NCBI RefSeq assembly: GCF_013267355.1
Contig: NZ_CP053985.1
Coordinates: 3,658,001-3,722,000, forward strand
DNA: 64,000 bases
Source of the DNA: Achromobacter pestifer
GTDB lineage: Bacteria; Pseudomonadota; Gammaproteobacteria; Burkholderiales; Burkholderiaceae_B
Reading direction: 5' to 3'
The notes beneath the pieces are model-generated. The model was not told where the DNA came from and searched no databases. It saw only the letters and a program-made list of their open reading frames with translations. This document shows, in pieces, positions 1 to 8,691 of the stretch; within the stretch, counting starts at the first letter, position 1; the number at the start of each line of letters is the position of its first letter. Both the position numbers and the translations under genes were made by a program.

Positions 1-2140
1 GGCGGCCGGCTACACGCCGCCCAAGCCGCGTCCGGGCGTGCTGGGCGAGGCGCCCGCCAAGGCCAACATCGTCTTTGCCGGTTCCTGGGGCAAGGGGCCG
101 GCCGGCACGCCGGACGCCGCCCTGCCGGGATGGCGCGGCACGTTTTCGCGGCTGACGGCAGAGACCGCCGGCTTCACCGTGGCCGTGGACCGGCCGGTCA
201 CGCTGGCCTTCCTGCCGTCCGCCGTGGAGCCGCAATGGCAGTGGCAGGTGGGGCAGACGGCGCTGAGCCTGACCCTGCCCGGCAAGGAGCGCGTGGTCCT
301 GACGCATCGGGGATCGCGGGGCGGCGGCAAGCGCTGGGAAACCGCTGGCCAGGCCGACAACCTGGTGATCACCGCCGCGATGGCGCGCCAGGTGGTCGGC
401 GCGGTCGATCCCGAGGCCGCGGCCAAGCTGGGCAAGCGGCCCAGCCGCGTGAACGCGATGGTGCCGGAGGGCCAGCGCCGCATCTCGCTGGACGTGCTGT
501 GGGACCTGAAGTTCGATGGCCGGCTGGGCGGCAAGGCGCGCATTGCGCGCCGCGAGGGCGACCTGCTGATACCGGGCGATCCTCCCATTCCGCTGGGCTT
601 GAGGGCGCTGGTGCTGGACCTGACCGCCACGCCGACCTCCGCCAATGCCAGCCGCCTGGACGCCAAGGTCAATCTGGCCACCGACAAGATGGGCGTCATC
701 AACGGCACCGGTACCGCCGTGCTGGTGGTGGACGCCAAGGGCGGCATGGCCTTGGATCCGCGCCAGCCGCTGCGCGCCAAGCTGGACGCAGACATTGCCG
801 ACCTGGCCTGGGTCAGCCTGTTCGTGGGCGATTCGATGGAAGTCGGCGGCTCGGTCAAGGCCAATCTGGAAGCGCAGGGTACCCTGGCGGGCAAATGGTC
901 GGCCAGCGGCAACATCCGGGGCGACAAGCTGCGCGTGGTGCGCATCGACGACGGCGTGCGGCTGATCGACGGAACCTTGTCCGCGCGGCTGGACGGCGAC
1001 CGGGTGGTGCTGGAGAGCCTGCGCTTCCCGGCTTCGCTGCGCGTGATGCCGGCCGAATGGCGCACCAAGGAGTGGATCACCACCAATCCCGAGGCCAAGG
1101 GCGGCTACGCCGAGGCCAAGGGACAGTGGAACTTCATCGACGGCGGCGGCGACATCCGGCTGACCCTGTACCGCTTCCCGGCGCTGCAGCGCTCGGACCG
1201 CTACGCCATGGTGTCCGGCGTCATCGACCTGAAGGCGGCCATGCCGCGCATCGACATCGTTGGCGACCTGAAGGCGGACGCGGGCTGGTTCAGCCTGGAG
1301 ATCCTGCAGGGCGTGCCCTCGCTGGACGATGACGTCAAGGTGCGCCGCCCGGGTGATGACCCCGGAACGGTCTCCACGCCGCTGCAGACCAGCATGAACC
1401 TGAAGTTCGACATGGGGCCGCGCTTCTACATCACCGGCATGGGACTGGACGCGGGCCTGCTGGGCTCCATCCAGATCATGTTGAACGACGGGCGCCTGAC
1501 CGGCGTGGGCGCCTTGCGCACCCGCGGCGGCGGCATCGAGGCCTATGGCCAGAAGCTGCGCCTGAGCCGCGGCACGCTGACCTTCCAGGGCCGCCTGGAC
1601 AACCCGCTGCTGGACATCGAGGCGCTGCGCACGGGCGAACAGGTCGAGGCGGGCGTCAAGGTGGTCGGCACCGCGCAGCGGCCGCGCATCGATCTGGTGT
1701 CCTACCCGGATGTCAGCGACGTGGAAAAGCTCTCCTGGCTGCTGCTGGGCCGCGGCCCCGACGAAAGCGGCGGCGACGCCGCGCTGCTGATGTCGGTGGG
1801 CACGGCGCTGCTGGGCGGCGGGCAGCCGTTCTACAAGCAGTTCGGCCTGGACGACGTCAGCATCAAGACCGGCAACATCGGCAGCTCGGGCAGCATCCTG
1901 CCGGACCGCACGGTGGCCGGCGACGTCAACCGGGACAGCGACAGCCAGCTGGCCACGCAATTCCTGGTGGCCAGCAAGACCTTCGCCAACGGCATCACCC
2001 TGAGCGTCGAGCAGGCGCTCTCGGGCACCGATACCGTGGGCCGGGCCAGCTACCGTCTGGCGCGCGGCCTGTCGGTGGACCTGAAGGGCGGGGCGGTCAA
2101 CGGCATCGCGCTGGTCTACCGGACCTTCTGGGGGAACTGA
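1..2140 (+). CDS. tamB: TamB, translocation and assembly module subunit (3' part)
   Basis: C-terminal ~710 residues of the large inner-membrane-anchored protein that spans the periplasm and, with the Omp85 protein TamA, helps assemble outer-membrane proteins and move phospholipids. The reading frame is open to the left edge, so the gene begins outside the window; the first internal GTG (38) is not a real start. The last ~350 residues form the conserved TamB (DUF490) domain: beta-rich repeats such as [20 protein letters not shown], then [28 protein letters not shown] and a C-terminal beta-signal-like ending YRTFWGN. TamA normally lies just upstream, outside the window. The family call is firm from the DUF490 signature; the periplasmic bridge role is family knowledge. 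Confidence 0.93.
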   Translation, partial: AAGYTPPKPRPGVLGEAPAKANIVFAGSWGKGPAGTPDAALPGWRGTFSRLTAETAGFTVAVDRPVTLAFLPSAVEPQWQWQVGQTALSLTLPGKERVVLTHRGSRGGGKRWETAGQADNLVITAAMARQVVGAVDPEAAAKLGKRPSRVNAMVPEGQRRISLDVLWDLKFDGRLGGKARIARREGDLLIPGDPPIPLGLRALVLDLTATPTSANASRLDAKVNLATDKMGVINGTGTAVLVVDAKGGMALDPRQPLRAKLDADIADLAWVSLFVGDSMEVGGSVKANLEAQGTLAGKWSASGNIRGDKLRVVRIDDGVRLIDGTLSARLDGDRVVLESLRFPASLRVMPAEWRTKEWITTNPEAKGGYAEAKGQWNFIDGGGDIRLTLYRFPALQRSDRYAMVSGVIDLKAAMPRIDIVGDLKADAGWFSLEILQGVPSLDDDVKVRRPGDDPGTVSTPLQTSMNLKFDMGPRFYITGMGLDAGLLGSIQIMLNDGRLTGVGALRTRGGGIEAYGQKLRLSRGTLTFQGRLDNPLLDIEALRTGEQVEAGVKVVGTAQRPRIDLVSYPDVSDVEKLSWLLLGRGPDESGGDAALLMSVGTALLGGGQPFYKQFGLDDVSIKTGNIGSSGSILPDRTVAGDVNRDSDSQLATQFLVASKTFANGITLSVEQALSGTDTVGRASYRLARGLSVDLKGGAVNGIALVYRTFWGN

Positions 2141-2244
2141 GGCGAACGGGCGGGGCGGCATCGGCCCGCCCGGCCCCTCGCCGGCGGCGCATCCGCGCTC
2201 GGGATAAAATGGCGTCCATTCCATTCCCTAGCACCATTCCCACC

Positions 2245-2808
2245 ATGAGCATCAAAAGCGACCGCTGGATCCGCCGCCAGGCCGAAGCCGGCATGATCGA
2301 ACCCTTCGAAGCAGGGCAGGTCCGCACGGCCAATGGCGGGCGTATCGTCAGCTACGGCACCAGCAGCTACGGCTACGACGTGCGCTGCGCCGATGAGTTC
2401 AAGATCTTCACGAACATCAATTCCACCATCGTCGATCCCAAGAACTTCGACGAAGGTTCGTTCGTGGATTTCAAGGGCGACGTCTGCATCATCCCGCCCA
2501 ATTCCTTCGCGCTGGCCCGCACGGTCGAGTATTTCCGCATTCCGCGCAGCGTCTTGACGGTCTGCCTGGGCAAGAGCACCTACGCGCGCTGCGGCATCAT
2601 CGTCAACGTCACGCCGCTGGAACCCGAATGGGAAGGCCACGTCACGCTGGAGTTCTCGAACACCACGCCGTTGCCGGCCAAGATCTACGCCGGCGAAGGC
2701 TGCGCGCAGATGCTGTTCCTGGAAAGCGACGAAGTCTGCGAGACCTCCTATCGCGACCGCGGCGGCAAATATCAGGGCCAGCGCGGCGTGACGCTGCCGC
2801 GCACCTGA
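2245..2808 (+). CDS. dcd: dCTP deaminase
   Basis: Deaminates dCTP to dUTP and so supplies the dUMP used by thymidylate synthase. The protein is 187 residues, the usual length. Start ATG 2245 ([12 protein letters not shown]) is chosen because it matches the conserved N-terminus; an in-frame ATG at 2209 would add 12 non-conserved residues. The catalytic block is clear: [10 protein letters not shown], then [16 protein letters not shown] with the presumed general base Glu136. It follows tamB by about 100 bases on the same strand, with a weak -10-like TAAAAT at 2205-2210, so it may have its own promoter. thyA and folA, which use its downstream product, lie 31-35 kb away. Confidence 0.96.
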   Translation: MSIKSDRWIRRQAEAGMIEPFEAGQVRTANGGRIVSYGTSSYGYDVRCADEFKIFTNINSTIVDPKNFDEGSFVDFKGDVCIIPPNSFALARTVEYFRIPRSVLTVCLGKSTYARCGIIVNVTPLEPEWEGHVTLEFSNTTPLPAKIYAGEGCAQMLFLESDEVCETSYRDRGGKYQGQRGVTLPRT

Positions 2809-2812
2809 AGTC

Positions 2813-3664
2813 TCAGTCCGCGCGCTGCGGCGCCGGCCGCAGGTAGTCGATGTCCCACTCGCTTTCGCCGGTCTGCACGAACCCGTGCCGGCGGTAGTAG
2901 CGGTTCGAGTCGCTGCCGCGCAGCGCGCTCAGGCTTACCGGCAGTCCAAGGCTGTCGGCCTCCCGCAGGATCTTGCGCATGACCTGTCCGCCCAGCCCCG
3001 CGCCCTGTGCGGCGGGGCGGATGTACAGATGGTCCAGGCGCAGGCCGTCGCCATCCGGGATCAGCGCGTAAAACCCTATCCGTTGCCCGTCCTGCTCGAT
3101 GGACCAGGTATGTTCCGGCCGGAACGTGCTGCGCAGGCGCGAGCGCGCGCGCTGCGGATCGAAGCGCCCCAGGCGTTCCAGGCTTTCGCGCATGGCTTCG
3201 ATGCGCAGCGCCAGCAGAGCCTCGAAATCGGCTTCCGAGACGGGTGAATATTGCAGTTGCGGCGTGGCGAACTCGTCGTAGCCCCGGCCCAGGAACTGCA
3301 GGATGCAGATGCCGTGCCCGTAGGGATCGCTCAGGTGGGCGATCCGGCCCCAGTCGTGCGAGACGGCCGGGTCTTCCAGGCGCGCGCCGGCGGCCACCGC
3401 CTGTTCGACCGCGCGGTCGGCGTCCTCCACCACCACGTCCAGATGCACGGGCGTCCAGTGCCGCGCGTAGTCGCGCGGCTGGCGCGTGGCGCCGGCGGCG
3501 GGCGTGCCCGCGGCCTTTTCCAGCAGATAGATGGGCGCCTCGGCCCCCAGCATCTCGGCCGCCTTCGGTCCCAGCCGGCGTCGCAGCGTCAGGCCGAAAG
3601 CGCGGTGATAGAAGTCGATGGCGTGTTCGAGATCGGGCACGTCGATGTTGACCAGGATGCGCAT
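2813..3664 (-). CDS. VOC (glyoxalase-like) - GNAT acetyltransferase fusion protein
   Basis: A 283-residue two-domain protein. Residues ~1-128 are a vicinal-oxygen-chelate/glyoxalase-fold domain (MRILVNIDVPDLEHAIDFYH, HLDVVVEDADRAV, LSDPYGHGICILQF). Residues ~140-283 are a GNAT N-acetyltransferase with an acetyl-CoA loop (IRPAAQGAGLGGQVM) and the C-terminal YYRRHGFVQTGESEWDIDYL. The joint lies near residue 130 with no stop or frameshift, so the fusion looks genuine. Substrates cannot be read from sequence; VOC proteins with the SDPYGH motif often bind or modify small toxic metabolites or drugs. The gene is convergent with dcd with only 4 bases between stops. Start ATG 3664 is the first in frame with the VOC domain. 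Confidence 0.85.
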   Translation of the reverse strand: MRILVNIDVPDLEHAIDFYHRAFGLTLRRRLGPKAAEMLGAEAPIYLLEKAAGTPAAGATRQPRDYARHWTPVHLDVVVEDADRAVEQAVAAGARLEDPAVSHDWGRIAHLSDPYGHGICILQFLGRGYDEFATPQLQYSPVSEADFEALLALRIEAMRESLERLGRFDPQRARSRLRSTFRPEHTWSIEQDGQRIGFYALIPDGDGLRLDHLYIRPAAQGAGLGGQVMRKILREADSLGLPVSLSALRGSDSNRYYRRHGFVQTGESEWDIDYLRPAPQRAD

Positions 3665-3829
3665 TTGGAGTCCGTCTGCGGGTTGGAGGCGAAAAACATA
3701 TCATGGCCGCCGCGCCCAGTGTTACCAGCGTATGCGTTAAAGAACGCTGCCGCGGCGTCCGTAAAAGACAGTACATGTGTTTGCCGATTTGGCGACGTCA
3801 TTTCCGCAAGCGTTAAAAAGCCCCGATCC

Positions 3830-5071
3830 GTGCGTTACCCCCATATCCCCTGGCTGCCTCTGTTGTTCTATCCCGCGCTGCCGGTGGCCGCCGCGGTGGG
3901 GCTGCTGTTGTGGCGCGAATGGCCGCCGGCCCTGACGCAGATCGTGCCGTTCGTGCCCTGGGTGATGGCGCTGATCGGCGTCGCCGTGTGCCTGATGTAC
4001 CAGCGCGCGCAGACCATGGTGCTGATGCTCAGCGTGTTGGCCGCCACGGCGGCCTGGCCGACGCTGGCCACGGAAGCGCCCTGGGCCGTCGGGCCGGCGC
4101 TGGCGTGGTGGTCCCTGGCTTACACCATCAACGCCCTGTGGTCCGAGCGTTCCAGCATGCTGCTGGACACGGCCGCACGGATAGGCCTGATCGCCGCCGG
4201 CGCGGCCGCGATCGCGTTGGCCGGCAAGGACGGCGTGTCCGATCTGCTCGGCATGCTGTCCGTGCAAGGCAGGTTGGCGCACCTGAGCGTGCCGATCGAA
4301 GGGCTGATTGCGCTGCTGGCCACGGGCTTGACGCTGACCCTGCTGCTGTTGCGCTATGGGCGTCCGCAGCAGGCGGGGCAATGGTTGGGCTTCGTGTGCA
4401 TGGCCTGGGCCTTGCCGCGCGGGGCGCAGCACCCCGTCGAATTGGCGCTGATGTCCACCGCCGCGCTGACGGCGCTGTGCATCTCGCTGGCGCACGAAGG
4501 TTTCCACATGGCGTTCCGCGACGAGCTGACCGGCCTGCCGGGCCGGCGCGCGCTGAATGAGCGGCTGCAGCGCATGGGCCGCGTCTACACGCTGGCGATG
4601 GCCGACGTCGACCATTTCAAGGCCTTCAACGACACCCATGGCCACGACGTGGGCGACCAGGTGCTGCGCATGGTGGCGGCGCAGTTGCGGCGCGTGCCTG
4701 GCGGCGGCCACGCCTACCGCTACGGCGGCGAGGAATTCACGCTGGTGTTCCCGGGCAAGACCGCGGCGGAAAGCATGCCGCACCTGGAAAGCGTCAGACG
4801 CGCCATCGAGGCCTACCAGATGCGGCTGCGCGACAAGCCGGCGCGTCCCAAGGCCGACCAGATCGGCCTGCGCCGCCGCAGCGGGCGTGACGCGCGCAAT
4901 GCGCGGCCGCTGCGCGTGACGGTCAGCATAGGCGTGGCCGAACGCAGCGACGCCTTGCGTGCGCCGGAGGCGGTGATCAAGGCAGCGGATCAGGCGCTCT
5001 ACAAGGCCAAGGACGAAGGCCGCAATCTGGTGCGGGCCTACAGCACGCGGCGCCGGGCGGGCGCGGCCTGA
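3830..5071 (+). CDS. Membrane-anchored diguanylate cyclase (GGEEF domain)
   Basis: Makes cyclic-di-GMP from two GTP. About 413 residues from GTG 3830 (RYPHIPWLPLLFY...); the open frame reaches further upstream but has no plausible start or coding character there. The N-terminal half has about six hydrophobic segments, so it is probably an integral-membrane sensor. The C-terminal half is a GGDEF domain with DELTGLPGRRALNERL, MADVDHFKAFNDTHGHDVGD and active-site RYGGEEFTLVF. The usual RxxD inhibitory site just before GGEEF is missing (RVPGGGHAYRYGGEEF), so product inhibition is probably weak. A ~25-residue basic insertion (RPKADQIGLRRRSGRDARN) sits before the final VTVSIGVA strand. Monocistronic; the input signal is unknown. 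Confidence 0.9.
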   Translation: MRYPHIPWLPLLFYPALPVAAAVGLLLWREWPPALTQIVPFVPWVMALIGVAVCLMYQRAQTMVLMLSVLAATAAWPTLATEAPWAVGPALAWWSLAYTINALWSERSSMLLDTAARIGLIAAGAAAIALAGKDGVSDLLGMLSVQGRLAHLSVPIEGLIALLATGLTLTLLLLRYGRPQQAGQWLGFVCMAWALPRGAQHPVELALMSTAALTALCISLAHEGFHMAFRDELTGLPGRRALNERLQRMGRVYTLAMADVDHFKAFNDTHGHDVGDQVLRMVAAQLRRVPGGGHAYRYGGEEFTLVFPGKTAAESMPHLESVRRAIEAYQMRLRDKPARPKADQIGLRRRSGRDARNARPLRVTVSIGVAERSDALRAPEAVIKAADQALYKAKDEGRNLVRAYSTRRRAGAA

Positions 5072-5080
5072 GGCCGGAGG

Positions 5081-5599
5081 CTACTTGCCGGCCAGCGGCA
5101 GCGCCATCAGCGCCTCGTCGTAGAGTTCACCGTTCACACATAGCGCTTCGCGCTCGCGTCCGTACTCGGTAAAGCCCAGGCTGAGGTACAGCGCGGTCGC
5201 GGCCAGGTTGTTGGCGGTCACGCTCAACTGCACCTGGCGGATGCCGCGCATGCCCGCGGCATGGGCGATCGCCGCCTGCATCAACTGCCGGGCCAGTCCC
5301 TGGCCGCGCTGCGCCGGCGCCACGTACATGCTCCAGATATGCGCCTTGTGGCGCATCTTCAGTTTGCGCTGCCGGCCCACGCCGACCATGCCGGCCAGGG
5401 CCTCGCCCTGGAACACGCCGAACATCGCGCTGTCGTCCGAAGGCTGGATCCAGCCGCGGATGTCCTCCAATGTCAGCGTGTGTTCCTCTTCGTAACTCGA
5501 TCCGAACGATTCGGGGGTTTCCACCAGTGCATCCAGGCGCAATTGGCGCAGCGGCGCGGCGTCGGCGGGAACAAGGCGTCGGACGATGACAGGGAGCAT
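5081..5599 (-). CDS. GNAT family N-acetyltransferase
   Basis: A 172-residue single-domain GNAT protein. The acetyl-CoA motif is WSMYVAPAQRGQGLARQLM, and the C-terminal motif is NLAATALYLSLGFTEYGRE. Such enzymes transfer acetyl from acetyl-CoA to an amine; the substrate (amino acid, antibiotic, protein N-terminus) cannot be inferred here. ATG 5599 is taken as the start; the only earlier in-frame option is a TTG at 5608. It converges on the diguanylate cyclase gene with 9 bases between stops. No operon partner. Confidence 0.88.
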   Translation of the reverse strand: MLPVIVRRLVPADAAPLRQLRLDALVETPESFGSSYEEEHTLTLEDIRGWIQPSDDSAMFGVFQGEALAGMVGVGRQRKLKMRHKAHIWSMYVAPAQRGQGLARQLMQAAIAHAAGMRGIRQVQLSVTANNLAATALYLSLGFTEYGREREALCVNGELYDEALMALPLAGK

Positions 5600-5666
5600 G
5601 GCAGGCAAGTGTTGGGATTAGGGAACGTTAGGCTGCGGTTTGGGCAGTATAGGGGGACACGCTGCC

Positions 5667-5672
5667 TATAAT
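5667..5672 (+). promoter_or_regulatory. Consensus -10 box (TATAAT)
   Basis: A perfect TATAAT 41 bases before the start of the small unknown gene at 5713, in the divergent region with the GNAT gene. No good -35 sits 16-18 bases upstream, so the promoter may be weak or activator-dependent. Confidence 0.4.
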
Positions 5673-5712
5673 GGTCCTAACGCCGCTTGCGGTTTTCACA
5701 AAGGAGCCAATG

Positions 5713-6165
5713 ATGTTCGGTTTCCTCAAGACAAACCAGGACGCCAAGCGCGACGAAGTCCAGGAAGAGTTCGTGGCGCGCGTGGCAGGGGCCGCGCAGG
5801 ACTTTGTCCAGGCTGCCGGTTCGACCGGGGCCGTGCTGGACTACACGCCGTCCAGCGTCCATGCGCTGGACGAGGCGTTGGAGGCCGCCCACCTCGGGAC
5901 CTTGCCTCTCACCCCCATGCAGACCGTCGGCGCCGCCGCCTACCTCTACGAGGTGGGACGCCGCGCGCATGGCGGGCTCTACGAAGTGTGCGATGACGAG
6001 GATCCGGTGGTGCTGGTCTGCGGCGAACCCGGCGTCGAGGTCTGCTTCGGCGCCATCGCCAAGGTCGAAAGACGCATCCGCTACGGGTCGGCCGAGGCCA
6101 TCCCGCCCTATTTCGAACAGTTCCTGACGGCCTTGCAGGCAGGCGAGGCCCGCACCATCCGCTAG
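5713..6165 (+). CDS. Conserved-looking small protein of unknown function
   Basis: A 150-residue acidic soluble protein beginning MFGFLKTNQDAKRDEVQEEF. Two adjacent ATGs are possible (5710, 5713); AGGAG at 5702-5706 gives proper spacing to 5713. No signal peptide or membrane segment is seen. The middle (LTPMQTVGAAAYLYEVGRRA) is probably helical, and the segment GLYEVCDDEDPVVLVCGEPGVEVCFGAIAKVERR is beta-like and holds three cysteines. I recognise no family. It stands alone between a GNAT gene and the decarboxylase, with a perfect TATAAT upstream. Codon use is like its neighbours, so it is very likely real. Confidence 0.75.
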   Translation: MFGFLKTNQDAKRDEVQEEFVARVAGAAQDFVQAAGSTGAVLDYTPSSVHALDEALEAAHLGTLPLTPMQTVGAAAYLYEVGRRAHGGLYEVCDDEDPVVLVCGEPGVEVCFGAIAKVERRIRYGSAEAIPPYFEQFLTALQAGEARTIR

Positions 6166-6280
6166 CGTCCCGGCGCTTCAGGCGCCAGGTTTGCTCCCCC
6201 GCGCAGCCCGGGTCTCTGTGCTGAAAACGTCCGCTTTTGGCGCGATGACAACGGCTGTTCGGGCCATTCCGGGATTTCCC

Positions 6281-6310
6281 TTAGGACTGTAAGAAAAACA
6301 GCCCTACAAT
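6281..6310 (+). promoter_or_regulatory. Possible sigma-70 promoter of the decarboxylase operon
   Basis: TACAAT at 6305-6310 with a weak -35-like TTAGGA at 6281-6286 (18-base spacer), leaving an untranslated leader of about 115 bases before the decarboxylase ATG at 6430. The leader contains a short GCCGCCCTGGCGGG hairpin. Seen in the sequence only; not a strong match. Confidence 0.3.
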
Positions 6311-6429
6311 TCGGCCATTCCCGCCGCCCTGGCGGGTGCTCGCGCCGTCTGTCATCAGGCGGATTTTTCCTAGAAGTACACTCGCGCCGCGTTACGCGTC
6401 CGAACCCGCCTTGCCCCAGGAGCGCCTGC

Positions 6430-8691
6430 ATGAAATTCCGCTTCCCCATTTTCATCATCGACGAAGACTACCGTTCCGAGAACGCGTCCGGTCTGGGTAT
6501 CCGCGCCTTGTCCGCGGCGATCGAGGCCGAGGGCGTCGAGGTGATCGGGGTGACCAGTTACGGCGACCTGAGTTCGTTCGCCCAGCAGCAGAGCCGGGCC
6601 AGCGCCTTCATCCTGTCGATCGACGATGAAGAATTCGACGTGGATTCGCCCGAGGACGTGGCCAGCGCCATCAAGAACCTGCGCTCCTTCATCGGCGAGC
6701 TGCGCTTTCGCAACGCCGACATCCCCATCTACCTGTACGGCGAGACGCGCACCTCCGAGCACATCCCGAACGACATCCTGCGCGAACTGCACGGCTTCAT
6801 CCACATGTTCGAGGACACCCCCGAATTCGTGGCGCGCCACATCATCCGCGAAGCCCGCAGCTACGTCGACGGCCTGCCGCCGCCGTTCTTCCGCGAACTG
6901 GTCAAGTACGCGCAGGACGGCTCGTATTCCTGGCACTGCCCCGGCCACTCGGGCGGCGTGGCGTTCCTGAAGAGCCCCGTGGGACGGATGTTCCACCAGT
7001 TCTTCGGCGAGAACATGCTGCGCGCCGACGTCTGCAACGCGGTGGACGAACTGGGCCAGCTGCTGGACCATACCGGCCCCGTGGCCGAATCCGAACTGAA
7101 CGCCGCGCGCATCTTCCACGCCGACCACTGCTTCTTCGTAACCAACGGCACCTCGACCTCGAACAAGGTGGTGTGGCATGCCAACGTCGCCGCGGGCGAC
7201 GTGGTGGTGGTGGACCGCAACTGCCACAAGTCGATCCTGCACGCCATCACGATGACCGGCGCGATCCCGGTGTTCCTGCGCCCCACGCGCAATCACCTGG
7301 GCATCATCGGCCCGATCCCGCTGGAAGAATTCCATCCGGACAACATCCGCAAGAAGATCGAGGCCAACCCCTTCGCGCGCGAAGCGGTGAACAAGAACCC
7401 GCGCATCCTGACGCTGACGCAGAGCACCTACGACGGCGTCATCTACAACGTCGAAATGATCAAGAAGCAGCTGGGCAGCTATGTTGACACGCTGCACTTC
7501 GACGAAGCCTGGCTGCCGCACGCCTCGTTCCACGAGTACTACCAAGACATGCACGCCATCGGCGTGGATCGCCCGCGCAGCCAGGACGCGATGGTGTTCG
7601 CCACTCACTCCACGCACAAGCTGCTGGCCGGCATCTCGCAGGCCTCGCAGATCATCGTGCAGGAGTCCGAGACCCGCAAGCTGGACCGCAACGTCTTCAA
7701 CGAAGCCTACCTGATGCACACGTCCACCTCGCCCCAGTACGCGATCATCGCGTCCTGCGACGTGGCCGCCGCCATGATGGAACCGCCGGGAGGCACCGCG
7801 CTGGTCGAGGAAAGCATCCGCGAAGCCCTGGACTTCCGCCGCGCCATGCGCAAGGTGGAGTCCGAGTTCGGCAAGAACGACTGGTGGTTCAAGGTCTGGG
7901 GCCCGAACCGCCTGGTTTCCGAAGGCATCGGCAACCGCGACGAATGGATCCTGGAATCCAACGACCACTGGCATGGCTTCGGCGAAATGGCTGAAGGCTT
8001 CAACATGCTGGACCCGATCAAGGCCACGGTCATTACCCCGGGCCTGGACATGTCGGGCAGCTTCGGCGAAACCGGCATTCCGGCCGCGCTGGTGTCCAAG
8101 TACCTGACGGAACACGGCGTGGTGGTCGAGAAGACCGGCCTGTATTCATTCTTCATCCTGTTCACCATCGGCATCACCAAGGGCCGCTGGAACACGCTGC
8201 TGACCGCCTTGCAGCAGTTCAAGGACGACTACGACCGCAACCAGCCGCTGTGGCGCATCCTGCCGGAATTCTGCCGTGACCATCGCCGCTACGAGCGCAT
8301 GGGCCTGCGCGATCTGTGCCAGCAGATCCACGAGGCCTACCGCGAGCGCGACGTGGCCCGTCTGACCACCGAGATGTACCTGAGCGACATGGTCCCGGCG
8401 CTGAAACCGTCGGACGCGTTTGCCCGCATGGCGCACCGCGAGGTCGAGCGCGTCGACATCGACAAGCTGGAAGGCCGCGTCACCGGCGTGCTGCTGACGC
8501 CGTATCCCCCGGGCATTCCGCTCTTGATCCCGGGCGAACGCTTCAACCGCACCATCGTCCAGTACCTGCAGTTCGCGCGTGAGTTCAACGAGCGCTTCCC
8601 CGGTTTCGAAACCTACATCCACGGCCTGGCCGACGAAGTGGGTCCGGATGGCGAAAAGCGCTACTACGTCGACTGCCTGATCGAAGACTGA
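6430..8691 (+). CDS. Orn/Lys/Arg decarboxylase, PLP-dependent (fold type I, large form)
   Basis: A 753-residue member of the AdiA/LdcI/SpeF class, cytoplasmic and normally multimeric, which removes CO2 from a basic amino acid to give agmatine, cadaverine or putrescine. The N-terminal ~130 residues are the receiver-like wing domain (FIIDEDYRSENASGLGIRAL); then the PLP domain with SWHCPGHSGGVAFL and the Schiff-base lysine Lys397 in THSTHKLLAG; then the C-terminal domain ending YVDCLIED. Length and motifs do not separate Arg from Lys or Orn specificity; arginine or lysine is most likely. Good AGGAG at 6419-6423. The stop overlaps the next start (TGATG), so the downstream flavoprotein is translationally coupled. 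Confidence 0.92.
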   Translation: MKFRFPIFIIDEDYRSENASGLGIRALSAAIEAEGVEVIGVTSYGDLSSFAQQQSRASAFILSIDDEEFDVDSPEDVASAIKNLRSFIGELRFRNADIPIYLYGETRTSEHIPNDILRELHGFIHMFEDTPEFVARHIIREARSYVDGLPPPFFRELVKYAQDGSYSWHCPGHSGGVAFLKSPVGRMFHQFFGENMLRADVCNAVDELGQLLDHTGPVAESELNAARIFHADHCFFVTNGTSTSNKVVWHANVAAGDVVVVDRNCHKSILHAITMTGAIPVFLRPTRNHLGIIGPIPLEEFHPDNIRKKIEANPFAREAVNKNPRILTLTQSTYDGVIYNVEMIKKQLGSYVDTLHFDEAWLPHASFHEYYQDMHAIGVDRPRSQDAMVFATHSTHKLLAGISQASQIIVQESETRKLDRNVFNEAYLMHTSTSPQYAIIASCDVAAAMMEPPGGTALVEESIREALDFRRAMRKVESEFGKNDWWFKVWGPNRLVSEGIGNRDEWILESNDHWHGFGEMAEGFNMLDPIKATVITPGLDMSGSFGETGIPAALVSKYLTEHGVVVEKTGLYSFFILFTIGITKGRWNTLLTALQQFKDDYDRNQPLWRILPEFCRDHRRYERMGLRDLCQQIHEAYRERDVARLTTEMYLSDMVPALKPSDAFARMAHREVERVDIDKLEGRVTGVLLTPYPPGIPLLIPGERFNRTIVQYLQFAREFNERFPGFETYIHGLADEVGPDGEKRYYVDCLIED

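Noticed and set aside
6370..8115. 581-codon minus-strand frame opposite the decarboxylase
   Set aside because: Shadow frame with no protein-family features; the plus-strand enzyme is full length.
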